Translations under genes and position numbers: made by a program | Notes under the pieces: model-generated | What the model was told of the DNA's origin: nothing | Database searches by the model: none | What the model saw: only the letters and a program-made list of their open reading frames with translations | In this document: positions 1 through 7,804 of the stretch, piece by piece | How positions within the stretch are numbered: the stretch's first letter is position 1 | How the letters are laid out: each line of letters starts with the position of its first letter | From: Neisseria mucosa | GTDB lineage: Bacteria; Pseudomonadota; Gammaproteobacteria; Burkholderiales; Neisseriaceae | Length of the DNA: 64,000 nucleotides | Assembly (NCBI RefSeq): GCF_003044445.1 | Contig: NZ_POWX01000001.1 | Coordinates: 1 to 64,000 of the forward strand | Reading direction: 5' to 3'

Positions 1-116
1 CTTTTTAACTTCTGGTCTGCTTCAAAGAAACCGACAGGACAATGTCTAAAACATCATCTTGTCTGTCTTTCAAACAGTGTGAGGCTGTCGCACTCACACT
101 TATCGGTAATCTGTTT
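1..116 (-). other. rrn leader, probably 5' of 16S rRNA
   Basis: The 116 bases downstream of boxA carry no reading frame. They include the dyad GTGTGAGTGCGAC...CTCACAC, typical of the processing stems of an rRNA leader. No mature 16S sequence is reached before the window edge. Confidence 0.55.
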
Positions 117-163
117 TGTTAAAGAGCGAAAACGAATTATAAAGCATTTCAAATCATTGTCAA
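117..163 (-). promoter_or_regulatory. rRNA operon promoter with boxA antiterminator
   Basis: Read on the minus strand there is a perfect sigma-70 promoter: TTGACA at 163-158, a 16-bp spacer, and TATAAT at 141-136. GCTCTTTAACA follows at 127-117, matching the boxA antitermination element of bacterial rrn leaders. Transcription would run leftward out of the window. The 16S gene itself is not in the window, so assignment to an rRNA operon is inferred from the boxA and the consensus promoter. Confidence 0.8.
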
Positions 164-168
164 TCAAA

Positions 169-428
169 ACCTTTCTCAAAACCTCGAAAAATCAGACCAA
201 CTGTGATATACTTGTCAGTTCGTTCAACCGCCGCCGAAGCAGCGAAGAACCGAACTATACCCTCCTCCTCAAAAACCGTCAACTCCCAAACCGCAAAAAA
301 TTCTGCAAAAACCGACAACAATCTGAAATTCAACAGCTTTTATTTCAGAACTCTCAACACATTATTTCAAAACACCCTCAATCCCAAATCCAAACAACTC
401 AAAACCACCAACTTACACATCAACAAAT
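169..428. other. AT-rich spacer upstream of rrn promoter
   Basis: This is A-rich sequence on the plus strand with no credible gene. Short open frames here have no ribosome binding site and low-complexity Gln/Lys/Asn content. The part next to the promoter is A/T-tract rich and could serve as an UP element; that is inference. Confidence 0.4.
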
Positions 429-430
429 AA

Positions 431-466
431 CAAAGGTCGTCTGAAATCAATTTCAGACGACCTTTG
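431..466 (-). terminator. DUS inverted-repeat terminator after ypjD
   Basis: Two DUS copies face each other (arms 431-446 and 451-466) with a 4-nt loop, directly downstream of the leftward gene ending at 504. Paired DUS are established transcription terminators in Neisseria. Confidence 0.75.
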
Positions 467-503
467 TTAATCCAAATACACCATTAACCGAATAACTTTC
501 ATC

Positions 504-1310
504 TTAACGCTGTAACAAGATTTCCAATACAAACTTGCTTCCTACATAAGCAAACATGAGACTGACAAATCCGATAATTGTCCAAACGGCGGCTTTTTTA
601 CCGCGCCAAGCAGTCATGCTGTGTTTAAGCAGTAAGCCGCCATAAATTAGCCATGAAAGGATGCCGAATACTGTTTTATGGGTAAATGTAACAGGTTTGC
701 CAAATACAGCCTCTGCAAAAAAAGTCCCGCTGACAACTGAATAGGTCAATAAAATAAAACCTACCCACATCCCCTGAAACATGAGTTTTTCCAAACTCAG
801 TAAAGACGGCAAAAAACCGGACAAACTGGAAACACGTCTTCTATGCAGATTACGGTTGAGCAGCAAAATTAAAACGGCAAACAAAGTCACAATACCGAAT
901 AAACCGTATGCCAACAGCGATGTACCAATGTGCGACATAAACGGCAAATCATTGATTTGGTAGCCGACATATTTACCCGGAAACAGCGCACCCAATAACA
1001 AAGTAAACGCTGCGCACGGATATAAAAGCAGCTGCAATCCGCGCAGACGATAGAAAAAACTACCAACGAAATACACCAGCAGCATTAACCATACAATCAA
1101 ACTGACGGAATACCCAAAGCCCATAATCAATACTTTGTCTTGAATGACAGGCATGAGCAATACGGCACCGTGCATGGTTAACGCGGCACCCAAAACTGCC
1201 AGTTCGGCTTTTAGGGGATAATCTTTAATATCTCGGGTCTTGTGGTTGAACCAAACGAATATACCCAATCCGGCATACACCAGTATCAGGCAAATCAGGA
1301 TAGTCGGCAT
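504..1310 (-). CDS. ypjD: cytochrome c assembly family inner-membrane protein YpjD
   Basis: A 268-aa, very hydrophobic protein with about eight membrane segments and no soluble domain. It belongs to the CcsA/CcmC/HemX-like cytochrome c assembly superfamily, in the YpjD group that sits beside ffh in many proteobacteria. It is divergent from ffh here too, which supports the assignment. The ATG at 1310 was chosen because the AAGAAAG just upstream can act as ribosome binding site; an in-frame extension to 1424 would add a poor N-terminus overlapping the shared promoter region. A role in heme or cytochrome handling is inferred from the family; the precise function of YpjD is not settled. Confidence 0.8.
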   Translation of the reverse strand: MPTILICLILVYAGLGIFVWFNHKTRDIKDYPLKAELAVLGAALTMHGAVLLMPVIQDKVLIMGFGYSVSLIVWLMLLVYFVGSFFYRLRGLQLLLYPCAAFTLLLGALFPGKYVGYQINDLPFMSHIGTSLLAYGLFGIVTLFAVLILLLNRNLHRRRVSSLSGFLPSLLSLEKLMFQGMWVGFILLTYSVVSGTFFAEAVFGKPVTFTHKTVFGILSWLIYGGLLLKHSMTAWRGKKAAVWTIIGFVSLMFAYVGSKFVLEILLQR

Positions 1311-1426
1311 AACAAACTTTCTTGGCGCGCATACATAACCGCACGCGATAGTGTAAAATAATCTCAATTTTATTTTAGCAAAGAATGCCCCGAACAGGGC
1401 AGCTATTATCATTACCAAGGACAAGC

Positions 1427-2797
1427 ATGTTAGACAACTTAACCAACCGCTTTAGTAAAGTTTTCAAAAATATCCGCGGTCAAGCAAAACTGACAGAAGA
1501 CAACATCAAAGAAGCTCTGCGGGAAGTCCGCCTTGCCCTGCTCGAAGCGGACGTGGCTCTGCCCGTCGTAAAAGAATTTGTCAACAACGTCAAAGAAAAA
1601 GCTCTCGGACAGGAAGTTACCGGCAGCCTGACTCCCGACCAAGCCTTTATCGGCGTAGTCAACGAAGCCCTGATCGAATTGATGGGCAAGGAGAATTCCT
1701 CTTTAGACTTGGCGGCTGTACCGCCTGCTGTCGTTTTAATGGCAGGTCTGCAAGGTGCCGGTAAAACCACCACTGTCGGCAAACTCGCACGCCTGCTGAA
1801 AAACGAACAGAAGAAAAAAGTCTTGGTCGTTTCAGCCGACGTGTACCGCCCTGCCGCTATTGAACAGTTGCGCCTTTTGGCTGAGCAAGTCGGCATCGAC
1901 TTCTTCCCTTCCGATTCCAACCAAAAGCCTGTCGAAATTGCCACCGCGGCGATTGATTATGCAAAAAAACACTTTTACGACGTCTTAATGGTTGATACCG
2001 CCGGACGCTTGGCGATTGACGAAGAGATGATGAATGAAATCAAAGCCCTGCACGCAGCCGTCAAACCTGTGGAAACCTTATTCGTCGTCGATGCCATGTT
2101 GGGCCAAGACGCCGTAAACACCGCACAAGCATTTAACGAAGCCCTTCCGCTGACCGGCGTCATCCTGACCAAAATGGACGGCGATTCTCGTGGTGGTGCG
2201 GCATTGTCTGTGCGCCACGTTACCGGAAAACCTATCAAATTCATCGGTATCGGTGAAAAAATCACAGGACTCGAGCCCTTCTACCCAGACCGTATCGCCA
2301 GCCGCATCCTCGGCATGGGCGACGTGTTGAGCCTGATTGAAGATGTCCAAAAAGGTATAGACGAAGAAGCCGCTGCCAAAATGGCGAAGAAGCTGCAAAA
2401 AGGCAAAGGCTTCGACCTCAATGACTTTAAAGAACAAATCCAGCAAATGCGTAATATGGGCGGGCTGGAAAGCCTGATGTCAAAAATGCCGGGCGAACTA
2501 GGTCAGATTTCCAAACAGATTCCCGAAGGCACGGCTGAAAAAGCCATGGGCAAAGTCGAAGCCATCATCAATTCCATGACGCCTAAAGAACGCGCCAACC
2601 CAACCCTGCTCAAAGCCAGCCGCAAACGCCGCATTGCAGCAGGCGCCGGCACCAGTGTTGAGGAAGTCAACAAAATGCTCAAACAGTTTGAACAATCGCA
2701 ACAAGTCATGAAAATGTTCAGCGGAAAAGGACTGGGCAAATTGATGCGTATGGCAAAAGGCATGAAGGGCATGAAAGGAATGTTCCCTGGAATGTAA
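1427..2797 (+). CDS. ffh: signal recognition particle protein Ffh
   Basis: This 456-aa GTPase binds 4.5S RNA and signal sequences of nascent membrane proteins and docks them at FtsY/SecYEG. The helical N domain comes first, then the G domain with P-loop GLQGAGKT (107-114), DTAGR and TKMDGDSRGG. The M domain follows and ends in a Met/Lys/Gly-rich tail typical of the family. Length is normal. The start is the ATG preceded by AAGGA; an upstream in-frame extension lacks a ribosome binding site. It is divergent from ypjD and monocistronic, with a DUS hairpin 18 bases after the stop. Confidence 0.97.
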   Translation: MLDNLTNRFSKVFKNIRGQAKLTEDNIKEALREVRLALLEADVALPVVKEFVNNVKEKALGQEVTGSLTPDQAFIGVVNEALIELMGKENSSLDLAAVPPAVVLMAGLQGAGKTTTVGKLARLLKNEQKKKVLVVSADVYRPAAIEQLRLLAEQVGIDFFPSDSNQKPVEIATAAIDYAKKHFYDVLMVDTAGRLAIDEEMMNEIKALHAAVKPVETLFVVDAMLGQDAVNTAQAFNEALPLTGVILTKMDGDSRGGAALSVRHVTGKPIKFIGIGEKITGLEPFYPDRIASRILGMGDVLSLIEDVQKGIDEEAAAKMAKKLQKGKGFDLNDFKEQIQQMRNMGGLESLMSKMPGELGQISKQIPEGTAEKAMGKVEAIINSMTPKERANPTLLKASRKRRIAAGAGTSVEEVNKMLKQFEQSQQVMKMFSGKGLGKLMRMAKGMKGMKGMFPGM

Positions 2798-2814
2798 TTA
2801 GCAGGAAATATAAG

Positions 2815-2857
2815 AGAGGTCGTCTGAAAACTGAAATTGGGTTTTCAGACGACCTCT
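2815..2857 (+). terminator. DUS inverted-repeat terminator after ffh
   Basis: Seventeen-base perfect arms (2815-2831 and 2841-2857) contain opposing DUS copies with a 9-nt loop. The hairpin lies between the convergent ends of ffh and the DUF218 gene, so it can serve both. Confidence 0.8.
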
Positions 2858-2924
2858 TCGTATTGAGATTGTAGTCAGTCAAAAGCATGGCCATCCACTA
2901 TTATAAAAAAATAATAGTCATCCC

Positions 2925-3512
2925 CTAACTGTAAAGCGCAACCGCTTTTACCCATGCAAGCACCTCCCGAGACAGTTTGCGCAAATAATTTAACGTCGAA
3001 TCACCGCACGCCCCTGAAGCATACAATTCAACAGTTTTACCCTGCCAATAGCGCTTAGCAAACCAAGAGGCTCGCGCAAGATGGAAAGCATCGCTGACAA
3101 TGATGATTTTGTTCGCATCCCGTAGCTTCGGTACACTCAGCACAATATTTTCATATGTACTTTCCGAATGTTCTTCCAACCGTATTTTTTCGGACGGTAC
3201 ACCCATTTCCACGGCCATATCGTGCATAGTTTGAGCTTCATTGCTGCCGTCGTCGTCCGTTCCTCCGCTCATCAGCAATTCACCCACCTTACCTTGCCGA
3301 TACAATCTGACACCTGCTTCAACCCGCGAGCGCAAACAAGGATTAGGTTTTCCTCTGCGGTTAACAGCATTACCTAAAACAACGGCAATATCGGCAGAAG
3401 ACAGGTTTTCAGACGACCTTTTTTCCACATTAACAGCACATAGATGCAGCCAGCTCAAAACAGCACACCATACCAAAAGACAAACGATGCACAATATCCA
3501 ATACTTTTGCAT
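2925..3512 (-). CDS. YdcF/SanA-like DUF218 membrane-anchored protein
   Basis: A 195-aa protein with one N-terminal membrane segment (about residues 3-22) followed by a DUF218 domain. The hallmark IAVVLGNAV, the R-S-R-V-E-A-G segment, LLMSGG and the late SDAFHLARA motif are all visible. Related proteins are E. coli SanA, YdcF and ElyC, linked to envelope integrity or lipid carrier metabolism; the exact role here is unknown. The linker after the membrane segment reads KRSSENLS, the translation of an in-frame DUS, so this stretch was probably shaped by the uptake signal. It is a single gene convergent with ffh. Confidence 0.75.
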   Translation of the reverse strand: MQKYWILCIVCLLVWCAVLSWLHLCAVNVEKRSSENLSSADIAVVLGNAVNRRGKPNPCLRSRVEAGVRLYRQGKVGELLMSGGTDDDGSNEAQTMHDMAVEMGVPSEKIRLEEHSESTYENIVLSVPKLRDANKIIIVSDAFHLARASWFAKRYWQGKTVELYASGACGDSTLNYLRKLSREVLAWVKAVALYS

Positions 3513-3608
3513 TAATACTCCGGTGGATTTTGACCTTAGGGCATCATAGCATAATTTCTTTCACCATCTTCCAAGGTTTCAGACGCCCCCTTAGCCGCCA
3601 ATTACTTA

Positions 3609-3637
3609 TTGCATCCCTCCCCTTCCATCTTTATAAT
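3609..3637 (+). promoter_or_regulatory. promoter of the mntX riboswitch leader
   Basis: TTGCAT (3609-3614), a 17-bp spacer and a consensus TATAAT (3632-3637) place the transcript start near 3644, just at the 5' edge of the riboswitch aptamer. Confidence 0.65.
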
Positions 3638-3644
3638 GCGCACA

Positions 3645-3776
3645 CTCTTACGGGAGTAGCCATCTGATGTTTGCTGATCATCAGAGCCGTTATCAACATA
3701 ATTGACTGAGTTCGACAAAGATCGGTCATGGTGGCGGCATCTTCCAGACAACTGGAAGACAGGCAAGACGTAAGCG
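3645..3776 (+). promoter_or_regulatory. yybP-ykoY manganese riboswitch
   Basis: The leader contains the conserved loop CGGGAGTAGC (3651-3660) and the second conserved loop GGCAAGACG (3762-3770). These are closed by a P1 helix CTTACG (3647-3652) with CGTAAG (3769-3774). This is the signature of the yybP-ykoY class, which binds Mn2+ and controls manganese exporters. The downstream gene encodes a GDT1/MntX-type transporter, matching the known partner of this riboswitch. Identification is by motif and context, not by covariance search. Confidence 0.85.
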
Positions 3777-3820
3777 TTGTCCATACCCTTGCGGGCGGTA
3801 TGTGCAACGCTTTTTGTTTT
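3774..3820 (+). terminator. riboswitch-linked intrinsic terminator
   Basis: Nested arms GCGTTG/CAACGC and CATACC/GGTATG form a strong hairpin followed by TTTTTGTTTT. Its left arm touches the 3' strand of the aptamer's P1 helix. The natural reading is a transcriptional on/off switch in which Mn2+ binding lets RNA polymerase read through into mntX. Confidence 0.75.
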
Positions 3821-3843
3821 TGCCCGCTTCGGTTGAGTATCTT

Positions 3844-4416
3844 ATGGAAGCATTTTTCTCTTCAATGTTGGGCGTTGCCATTGCCGAAATCGGCGATAAA
3901 ACGCAACTGCTCGCTCTTTTCCTTGCCGCACGTTTCGCCCAGAAAAACGCGGTAGTCTCCGGCATCTTCATTGCCACTTTATTGAATCATTTGGTCTCCG
4001 CATTTGTCGGCGTATGGCTGGCGGAAGCCATTTCTCCTGAGACCGTCAAATGGGTCATCGGCATCAGCTTCATCGCGGTCGGCTTGTGGCTGCTCTTGCC
4101 CGATAAAGATGAAAGCCCCGACAGCCGATGGCTCAAATACGGCGCGTTCGGAGCGACGGTTTTCCTGTTTTTCATGGCGGAAATCGGCGATAAAACCCAA
4201 ATCGCAACGGTCTTGCTGGCGGCAAAATACCAATCCTTATCCATGGTCGTACTCGGCAGTGTCGCCGGACTGATGTTGGCAACCGTTCCCGTGGTTTATC
4301 TGGGCGATATGCTGATGAAAAAAATCCCCGCCAAAGCCGTGCGGATTTCCGCCTGCGTACTGTTTTGCGTATTGGGCGTCATCACTTTGTCCGGTGGCGG
4401 CATTATGTTGAAATAG
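3844..4416 (+). CDS. mntX: manganese exporter, GDT1/UPF0016 family (MntX-like)
   Basis: A 190-aa, six-helix membrane protein with two copies of the family signature E-I-G-D-K-T-Q (residues 15-21 and 113-119). The copies come from the internal duplication typical of UPF0016/TMEM165 proteins. Meningococcal MntX of this family exports Mn2+ and protects against manganese toxicity; the same function is inferred here and is supported by the Mn riboswitch in the leader. The ATG at 3844 is preferred because the earlier GTG at 3802 lies inside the terminator hairpin. The stop is 10 bases ahead of the next gene, with a DUS between them. Confidence 0.85.
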   Translation: MEAFFSSMLGVAIAEIGDKTQLLALFLAARFAQKNAVVSGIFIATLLNHLVSAFVGVWLAEAISPETVKWVIGISFIAVGLWLLLPDKDESPDSRWLKYGAFGATVFLFFMAEIGDKTQIATVLLAAKYQSLSMVVLGSVAGLMLATVPVVYLGDMLMKKIPAKAVRISACVLFCVLGVITLSGGGIMLK

Positions 4417-4426
4417 GTCGTCTGAA

Positions 4427-5050
4427 ATGTGGGAAATCTTATTTAGACATCCGGATTTTGTTGCCATTAACAAACCTTGCGGCGTATCCGTACATCAGGA
4501 AGAGGGCGAAGTCAGCCTGACGCAGACGCTGGCGGCACAGCTCGGTCTTGAGCAGATTTGGCTGCTGCACCGCTTGGACAAGCTGACCAGCGGCGTGCTG
4601 CTGTTTGCCCTGAACCCGCAAAGCGCATCGAAGCTGGCGCAGCAGTTTGCCGCGAAAACCATGCGTAAAACTTATTTGGCGCTGGCAACGGACAAGCCGT
4701 CTAAGAAGCAAGGTTGGATCAAAGGCGATATGGAAAAATCGCGGCGCGGCGCATGGAAACTGACGCGCGGCATGGAAAATCCCGCCGTGACCGAGTTTGG
4801 CAGCCAAAGCCTAGGAGCTGGTCTGCGCTTGTTTGTCCTGCATCCGCACACAGGCAAAACCCACCAGCTTCGTGTCTCCATGAAAAGCTTGGGCAGTCCG
4901 ATTTTGGGCGATACGCTCTACGGCGGGAAAGCTGCATCGAGGATGTTTCTCCATGCTTGGAAAATCAAATTCGACTATCAAGATCAGACGTTTGAAATCG
5001 TCGCGCCCTTGAGTGAGGAATGGCCTCCATTGGATTTCATTCATGAATAA
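4427..5050 (+). CDS. RluA-family pseudouridine synthase
   Basis: A 207-aa enzyme with no S4 domain. It carries the catalytic motif HRLDKLTSG (aspartate about residue 50), a KTYLAL strand and a late K-T-H-Q-L-R-V motif, which place it in the RluA/TruC group of uridine isomerases. The RNA target cannot be read from sequence. The start codon follows a DUS directly, and the AGG of the DUS is the only plausible Shine-Dalgarno element. It is probably co-transcribed with mntX, since no terminator lies in the 10-base gap. Confidence 0.85.
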   Translation: MWEILFRHPDFVAINKPCGVSVHQEEGEVSLTQTLAAQLGLEQIWLLHRLDKLTSGVLLFALNPQSASKLAQQFAAKTMRKTYLALATDKPSKKQGWIKGDMEKSRRGAWKLTRGMENPAVTEFGSQSLGAGLRLFVLHPHTGKTHQLRVSMKSLGSPILGDTLYGGKAASRMFLHAWKIKFDYQDQTFEIVAPLSEEWPPLDFIHE

Positions 5051-5125
5051 ATCCAAAATATCTGACAAGGTTTCGTGTATCGCATCAGATAATCGAAAAT
5101 AAAAAACCGCTAAGAAAGAGGGTAG

Positions 5126-5530
5126 TTAGGGCAACACCTTTTCAGAGTCGAAAATAATACGGGCGGCGTGGTTTTCTTTCCAGCGGTGTAGATTGTCGGT
5201 ATGCCAGCGGCGGGCGATTGATTCAAAGGTATTTAAAGCGGCGGCTTGCCGTTCGCGTTTTTCCTGTTGCTTGGCTTCGCTGGGGTCTTGCCCCGATACA
5301 AGCAAGCGGCGGGCATTTTCGGCGGCTTGGCGGGCTTCTACCAGTGATATGGTCGGATATTTGCCGATAGTAAATGTTTTCTCTTTGCCATCTATACGGT
5401 ATTTCAGGCGGAAAACTTTCCCGCCCGCCGGTGTAATTTCAAGGTACAAACCGCCGCCGTCAAACAGCTTGGTCTTTTTCCCTGTTTCGGCGGGCTTGGC
5501 GTTTTTGATTTGTCGGTCATTCAGGGGCAT
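5126..5530 (-). pseudogene. truncated P4-type tyrosine integrase (N-terminal part)
   Basis: The 134 residues match the DUF4102 arm-binding domain of P4-like integrases: start MPLNDRQIKNAKP, then LFDGGGLYLEITPAGGK, IGKYPTISLVEAR and a KQQEKRER helix. They continue into the first helix of the core-binding domain and stop. The whole catalytic domain (R...HxxR...Y) is missing, where full-length relatives are about 400 aa. It lies just downstream of tRNA-Leu in the same direction, the usual position of an island integrase. It is therefore the relic of an element that once integrated at this tRNA. Whether the fragment is expressed is unknown. Confidence 0.85.
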
Positions 5531-5711
5531 GGTGGGGGTATGTTTTAGGGGGTATTTTCAGATACCCCGAATCATACCCCCTAATATTGGTTGCTTCAAT
5601 TAAGCTGAATTAGACGGAATTATACAATCAGGAAGAAGACAATAGGATAGCAATCAGTCTGAAAGCCTTGTGTTTATTAGGCTTGGTTAATGGCATTAGA
5701 CGGGATTAAAC
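5531..5711. other. integrase upstream region with short repeats
   Basis: The spacer between the integrase relic and the tRNA has GGGGGTAT-type repeats at about 5532-5582, including opposite orientation. Two similar segments, GAATTAGACGGAATTA (about 5607) and GCATTAGACGGGATTA (about 5693), resemble arm-type integrase sites. No gene is visible. Confidence 0.4.
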
Positions 5712-5740
5712 GAAAAAAACGCTTAGAATTTCTAAGCGTT
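5712..5740 (-). terminator. intrinsic terminator of tRNA-Leu/secG transcript
   Basis: Ten-base perfect arms (5718-5727 and 5731-5740) with a 3-nt loop are followed, on the minus strand, by a run of seven T. It sits immediately 3' of the tRNA. Confidence 0.85.
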
Positions 5741-5749
5741 TTTGTGTGT

Positions 5750-5835
5750 TGGTGCCGACAGCGAGATTTGAACTCGCACAGCCTACGGCCACTACCCCCT
5801 CAAGATAGCGTGTCTACCAATTTCACCATGTCGGC
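5750..5835 (-). tRNA. leuU: tRNA-Leu (anticodon GAG)
   Basis: An 86-nt leucine tRNA with the acceptor pair GCCGACA/TGTCGGC, encoded CCA end, class II long variable arm, and anticodon stem CTATC/GGTAG around loop TTGAGGG. It lies 13 bases after secG in the same direction; E. coli also has secG followed by leuU, so the linkage is old. Its 3' end faces the truncated integrase and is the likely former attachment site. Confidence 0.95.
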
Positions 5836-5848
5836 ATTTGAAAAACTG

Positions 5849-6211
5849 TTATTTCTGCTGCTGAGGAGCGGGTGCAGCAGGTGTGGGTTGGTTTTCAGCG
5901 GGAGCGACGGGCTTAGGTGCCTGCTTGGTTTGTTGTACGTTGCTGAAGTCCAAACCGTGTTTGTTTGTATGGGTATGGATATAAACCATTGCCATGCAGG
6001 TTGCGAAGAAGAAAGTTGCTGCTATGGCGGTTGCGCGGCTCAGGAAGTTTGCGTTGCCTGCGGAACCGAATACGCCCTGCGCGCTGCCGCTGCCTGACCC
6101 GAAGGTCGCGCCTGCGTCCGCGCCTTTGCCGTGTTGCAGCAATACTAACACAACCACTGACAAAGCGGAAATAATATTAATAATCCAGATAAGGGTTTTA
6201 AAGGCTTCCAT
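5849..6211 (-). CDS. secG: preprotein translocase subunit SecG
   Basis: A 120-aa small subunit of the SecYEG channel in the inner membrane. Residues 1-25 form the first membrane segment. The conserved loop HGKGADAGATFGSGS leads to the second segment, and a Pro/Ala/Gln-rich tail follows that is longer than in enteric SecG but common in Neisseria. The start MEAFK is preferred over an in-frame extension that would overlap tpiA. It begins 7 bases after the tpiA stop and is followed by tRNA-Leu, so tpiA-secG-leuU look like one transcript. Confidence 0.95.
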   Translation of the reverse strand: MEAFKTLIWIINIISALSVVVLVLLQHGKGADAGATFGSGSGSAQGVFGSAGNANFLSRATAIAATFFFATCMAMVYIHTHTNKHGLDFSNVQQTKQAPKPVAPAENQPTPAAPAPQQQK

Positions 6212-6218
6212 ATGTTTT

Positions 6219-6992
6219 CTACGAGGCTTGTGCTGCGTTGATGATGGCGGTAAATGAGTCATATGATAATGACGCGCCGCCAACCAATGCGCCGTCTACA
6301 TGAGGTACTGCGAAGATGTCGGCTGCATTGTCTGCTTTCACACTTCCGCCGTAAAGAACGCGGATTTTAACATCGCTTCCGCACAAAGACAAGATTTCTT
6401 TGTAGATGAATGCGTGCATGTCGGCAATTTGTTCTACGGTGGCGACTTTGCCGGTGCCGATTGCCCATACCGGCTCGTAGGCGACGGCGATGTTTTTGGT
6501 GTCCAGCCCTTGCAATACGGAGAGTTGGTGGGCGATGACTTCGTGTTCTTTGCCGGCTTCGCGCTCTTCGAGGCTTTCGCCGACGCACAATAAGGGAATC
6601 AGGCCTACGTTGAGGACGTTTTCCATTTTGCGGCGTTGGATTTCGTTTTTCTCGCCGAAATAGAGGCTTCGTTCGGAGTGTCCGATGAGGACGATGTCTG
6701 TGCCGATGTCGGCGAGCATTTCTGCGGAGACTTCACCTGTGTAGGCGCCGTTGTTGGGGAAACGGCTGACGTCTTGGGCGCAGGTGAGGATGCGGTTGTT
6801 GAGGACAATCTGCATGGCGTTGTGCAGTTGCAACAGGTAAACGGTCGGGGCGGCGAGGCCGATGAGGACGCGTTCGGCGGTGGGCATGATGCGGAAGCGG
6901 TGCATGAGTGCGTTGTTGTTTTGGAGTCGACCGTTCATTTTCCAGTTGCCGATGACCCATTTTTGATCCCACATTCCGATTTGGTGATGCAT
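6219..6992 (-). CDS. tpiA: triosephosphate isomerase
   Basis: This enzyme interconverts dihydroxyacetone phosphate and glyceraldehyde 3-phosphate in glycolysis. It is 257 aa from the chosen start, with active-site lysine in NWKMN, catalytic histidine in IGHSERS, catalytic glutamate in AYEPVWAIGTG, and the phosphate-binding YGGSV loop. The ATG at 6992 has GGAG 8 bases upstream. The internal ATG at 6974 (MWDQKWVIGN) would give the usual 251 aa and remains possible. It is first gene of the tpiA-secG-tRNA unit and divergent from the methionine sulfoxide reductase gene. Confidence 0.96.
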   Translation of the reverse strand: MHHQIGMWDQKWVIGNWKMNGRLQNNNALMHRFRIMPTAERVLIGLAAPTVYLLQLHNAMQIVLNNRILTCAQDVSRFPNNGAYTGEVSAEMLADIGTDIVLIGHSERSLYFGEKNEIQRRKMENVLNVGLIPLLCVGESLEEREAGKEHEVIAHQLSVLQGLDTKNIAVAYEPVWAIGTGKVATVEQIADMHAFIYKEILSLCGSDVKIRVLYGGSVKADNAADIFAVPHVDGALVGGASLSYDSFTAIINAAQAS

Positions 6993-7125
6993 CTTTTTTG
7001 CTCCGTGTTGTGTTTCTTTGGCTGTACGCTGCGTGTAGCGTGATGTAACGTGAAGTTTAGTGGATATGCGACGGGTTCGCAACTTGAAACGGGCGGAATG
7101 TTTAGATACGGGATGGCTACTTGGA

Positions 7126-7152
7126 GTCGTCTGAAATGCTGTTTCAGACGAC
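7126..7152. repeat. DUS inverted pair in a divergent promoter region
   Basis: Eleven-base arms (7126-7136 and 7142-7152) contain opposed DUS cores. Unlike most pairs in the window it sits between two divergent genes (tpiA and msrC), so it does not end either of them. The left copy is imperfect (GAGTCGTCTGAA). Confidence 0.7.
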
Positions 7153-7198
7153 CTGTTCTATAATAACTGCTTGATATAAACATATATAGGACATGGCT

Positions 7199-7702
7199 AT
7201 GCACACGCTTCATTTTTCAGCTTCGGACAAGGCCGCGCTTTATCGGGAGGTGTTGCCGCAGATTGAGTCTGTGGTGGCGGATGAGACGGATTGGGTGGCG
7301 AATTTGGCGAACACGGCGGCGGTTTTGAAGGAAGCGTTCGGCTGGTTTTGGGTGAGTTTTTATTTGGTCGATACGCGCACGGACGAATTGGTTTTGGCAC
7401 CATTTCAGGGGCCTTTGGCATGTACGCGGATTTCGTTCGGACGCGGGGTGTGCGGTCAGGCTTGGGCGAAGGGCGAGACGCTGGTGGTCAAGGATGTGAA
7501 CGCGCATCCCGACCATATTGCCTGTTCGTCTTTGTCGCGCTCGGAAATTGTGGTTCCGCTGTTTTCAGACGACCTTTGCATCGGCGTGTTGGACGTGGAC
7601 AGCGAACATCTGGCGCAATTTGATGAAACGGATGCTTTGTATTTGGGCGAACTGGCGAAGATTTTGGAAAAACGGTTTAAGGCTTCGCGTCAGGCGGCTT
7701 GA
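7199..7702 (+). CDS. msrC: free methionine-(R)-sulfoxide reductase (GAF domain)
   Basis: A 167-aa single GAF-domain enzyme that reduces free Met-R-sulfoxide. The three family cysteines are present: C75 (LACTRI), C85 (GVCGQA) and C109 (IACSSL), spaced as in the E. coli enzyme where the last one is catalytic. From memory the protein is close to the structurally known meningococcal fRMsr. The start at 7199 is preferred over the ATG at 7193, because the AGGAC box touches the first ATG but is well spaced from the second. The segment PLFSDDLCIG encodes an in-frame DUS. Confidence 0.92.
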   Translation: MHTLHFSASDKAALYREVLPQIESVVADETDWVANLANTAAVLKEAFGWFWVSFYLVDTRTDELVLAPFQGPLACTRISFGRGVCGQAWAKGETLVVKDVNAHPDHIACSSLSRSEIVVPLFSDDLCIGVLDVDSEHLAQFDETDALYLGELAKILEKRFKASRQAA

Positions 7703-7804
7703 GACTGAAAAAACAGGCGGGCGGCGCGCGCTGAAGTTGGCGCGGCGGTTGTGTGGTTTTATAATGTCTGCCATTGCTAAAACAATTATTTAACGGAGCA
7801 CAAA

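Noticed and set aside
79..444. 121-codon open frame on the plus strand
   Set aside because: It runs antisense through the rrn leader and promoter, and its composition (Gln/Asn/Lys/Ser) reflects A-rich DNA.
3602..3784. 60-codon open frame on the minus strand
   Set aside because: It lies wholly across the promoter and Mn riboswitch on the opposite strand, has no ribosome binding site and no family pattern.
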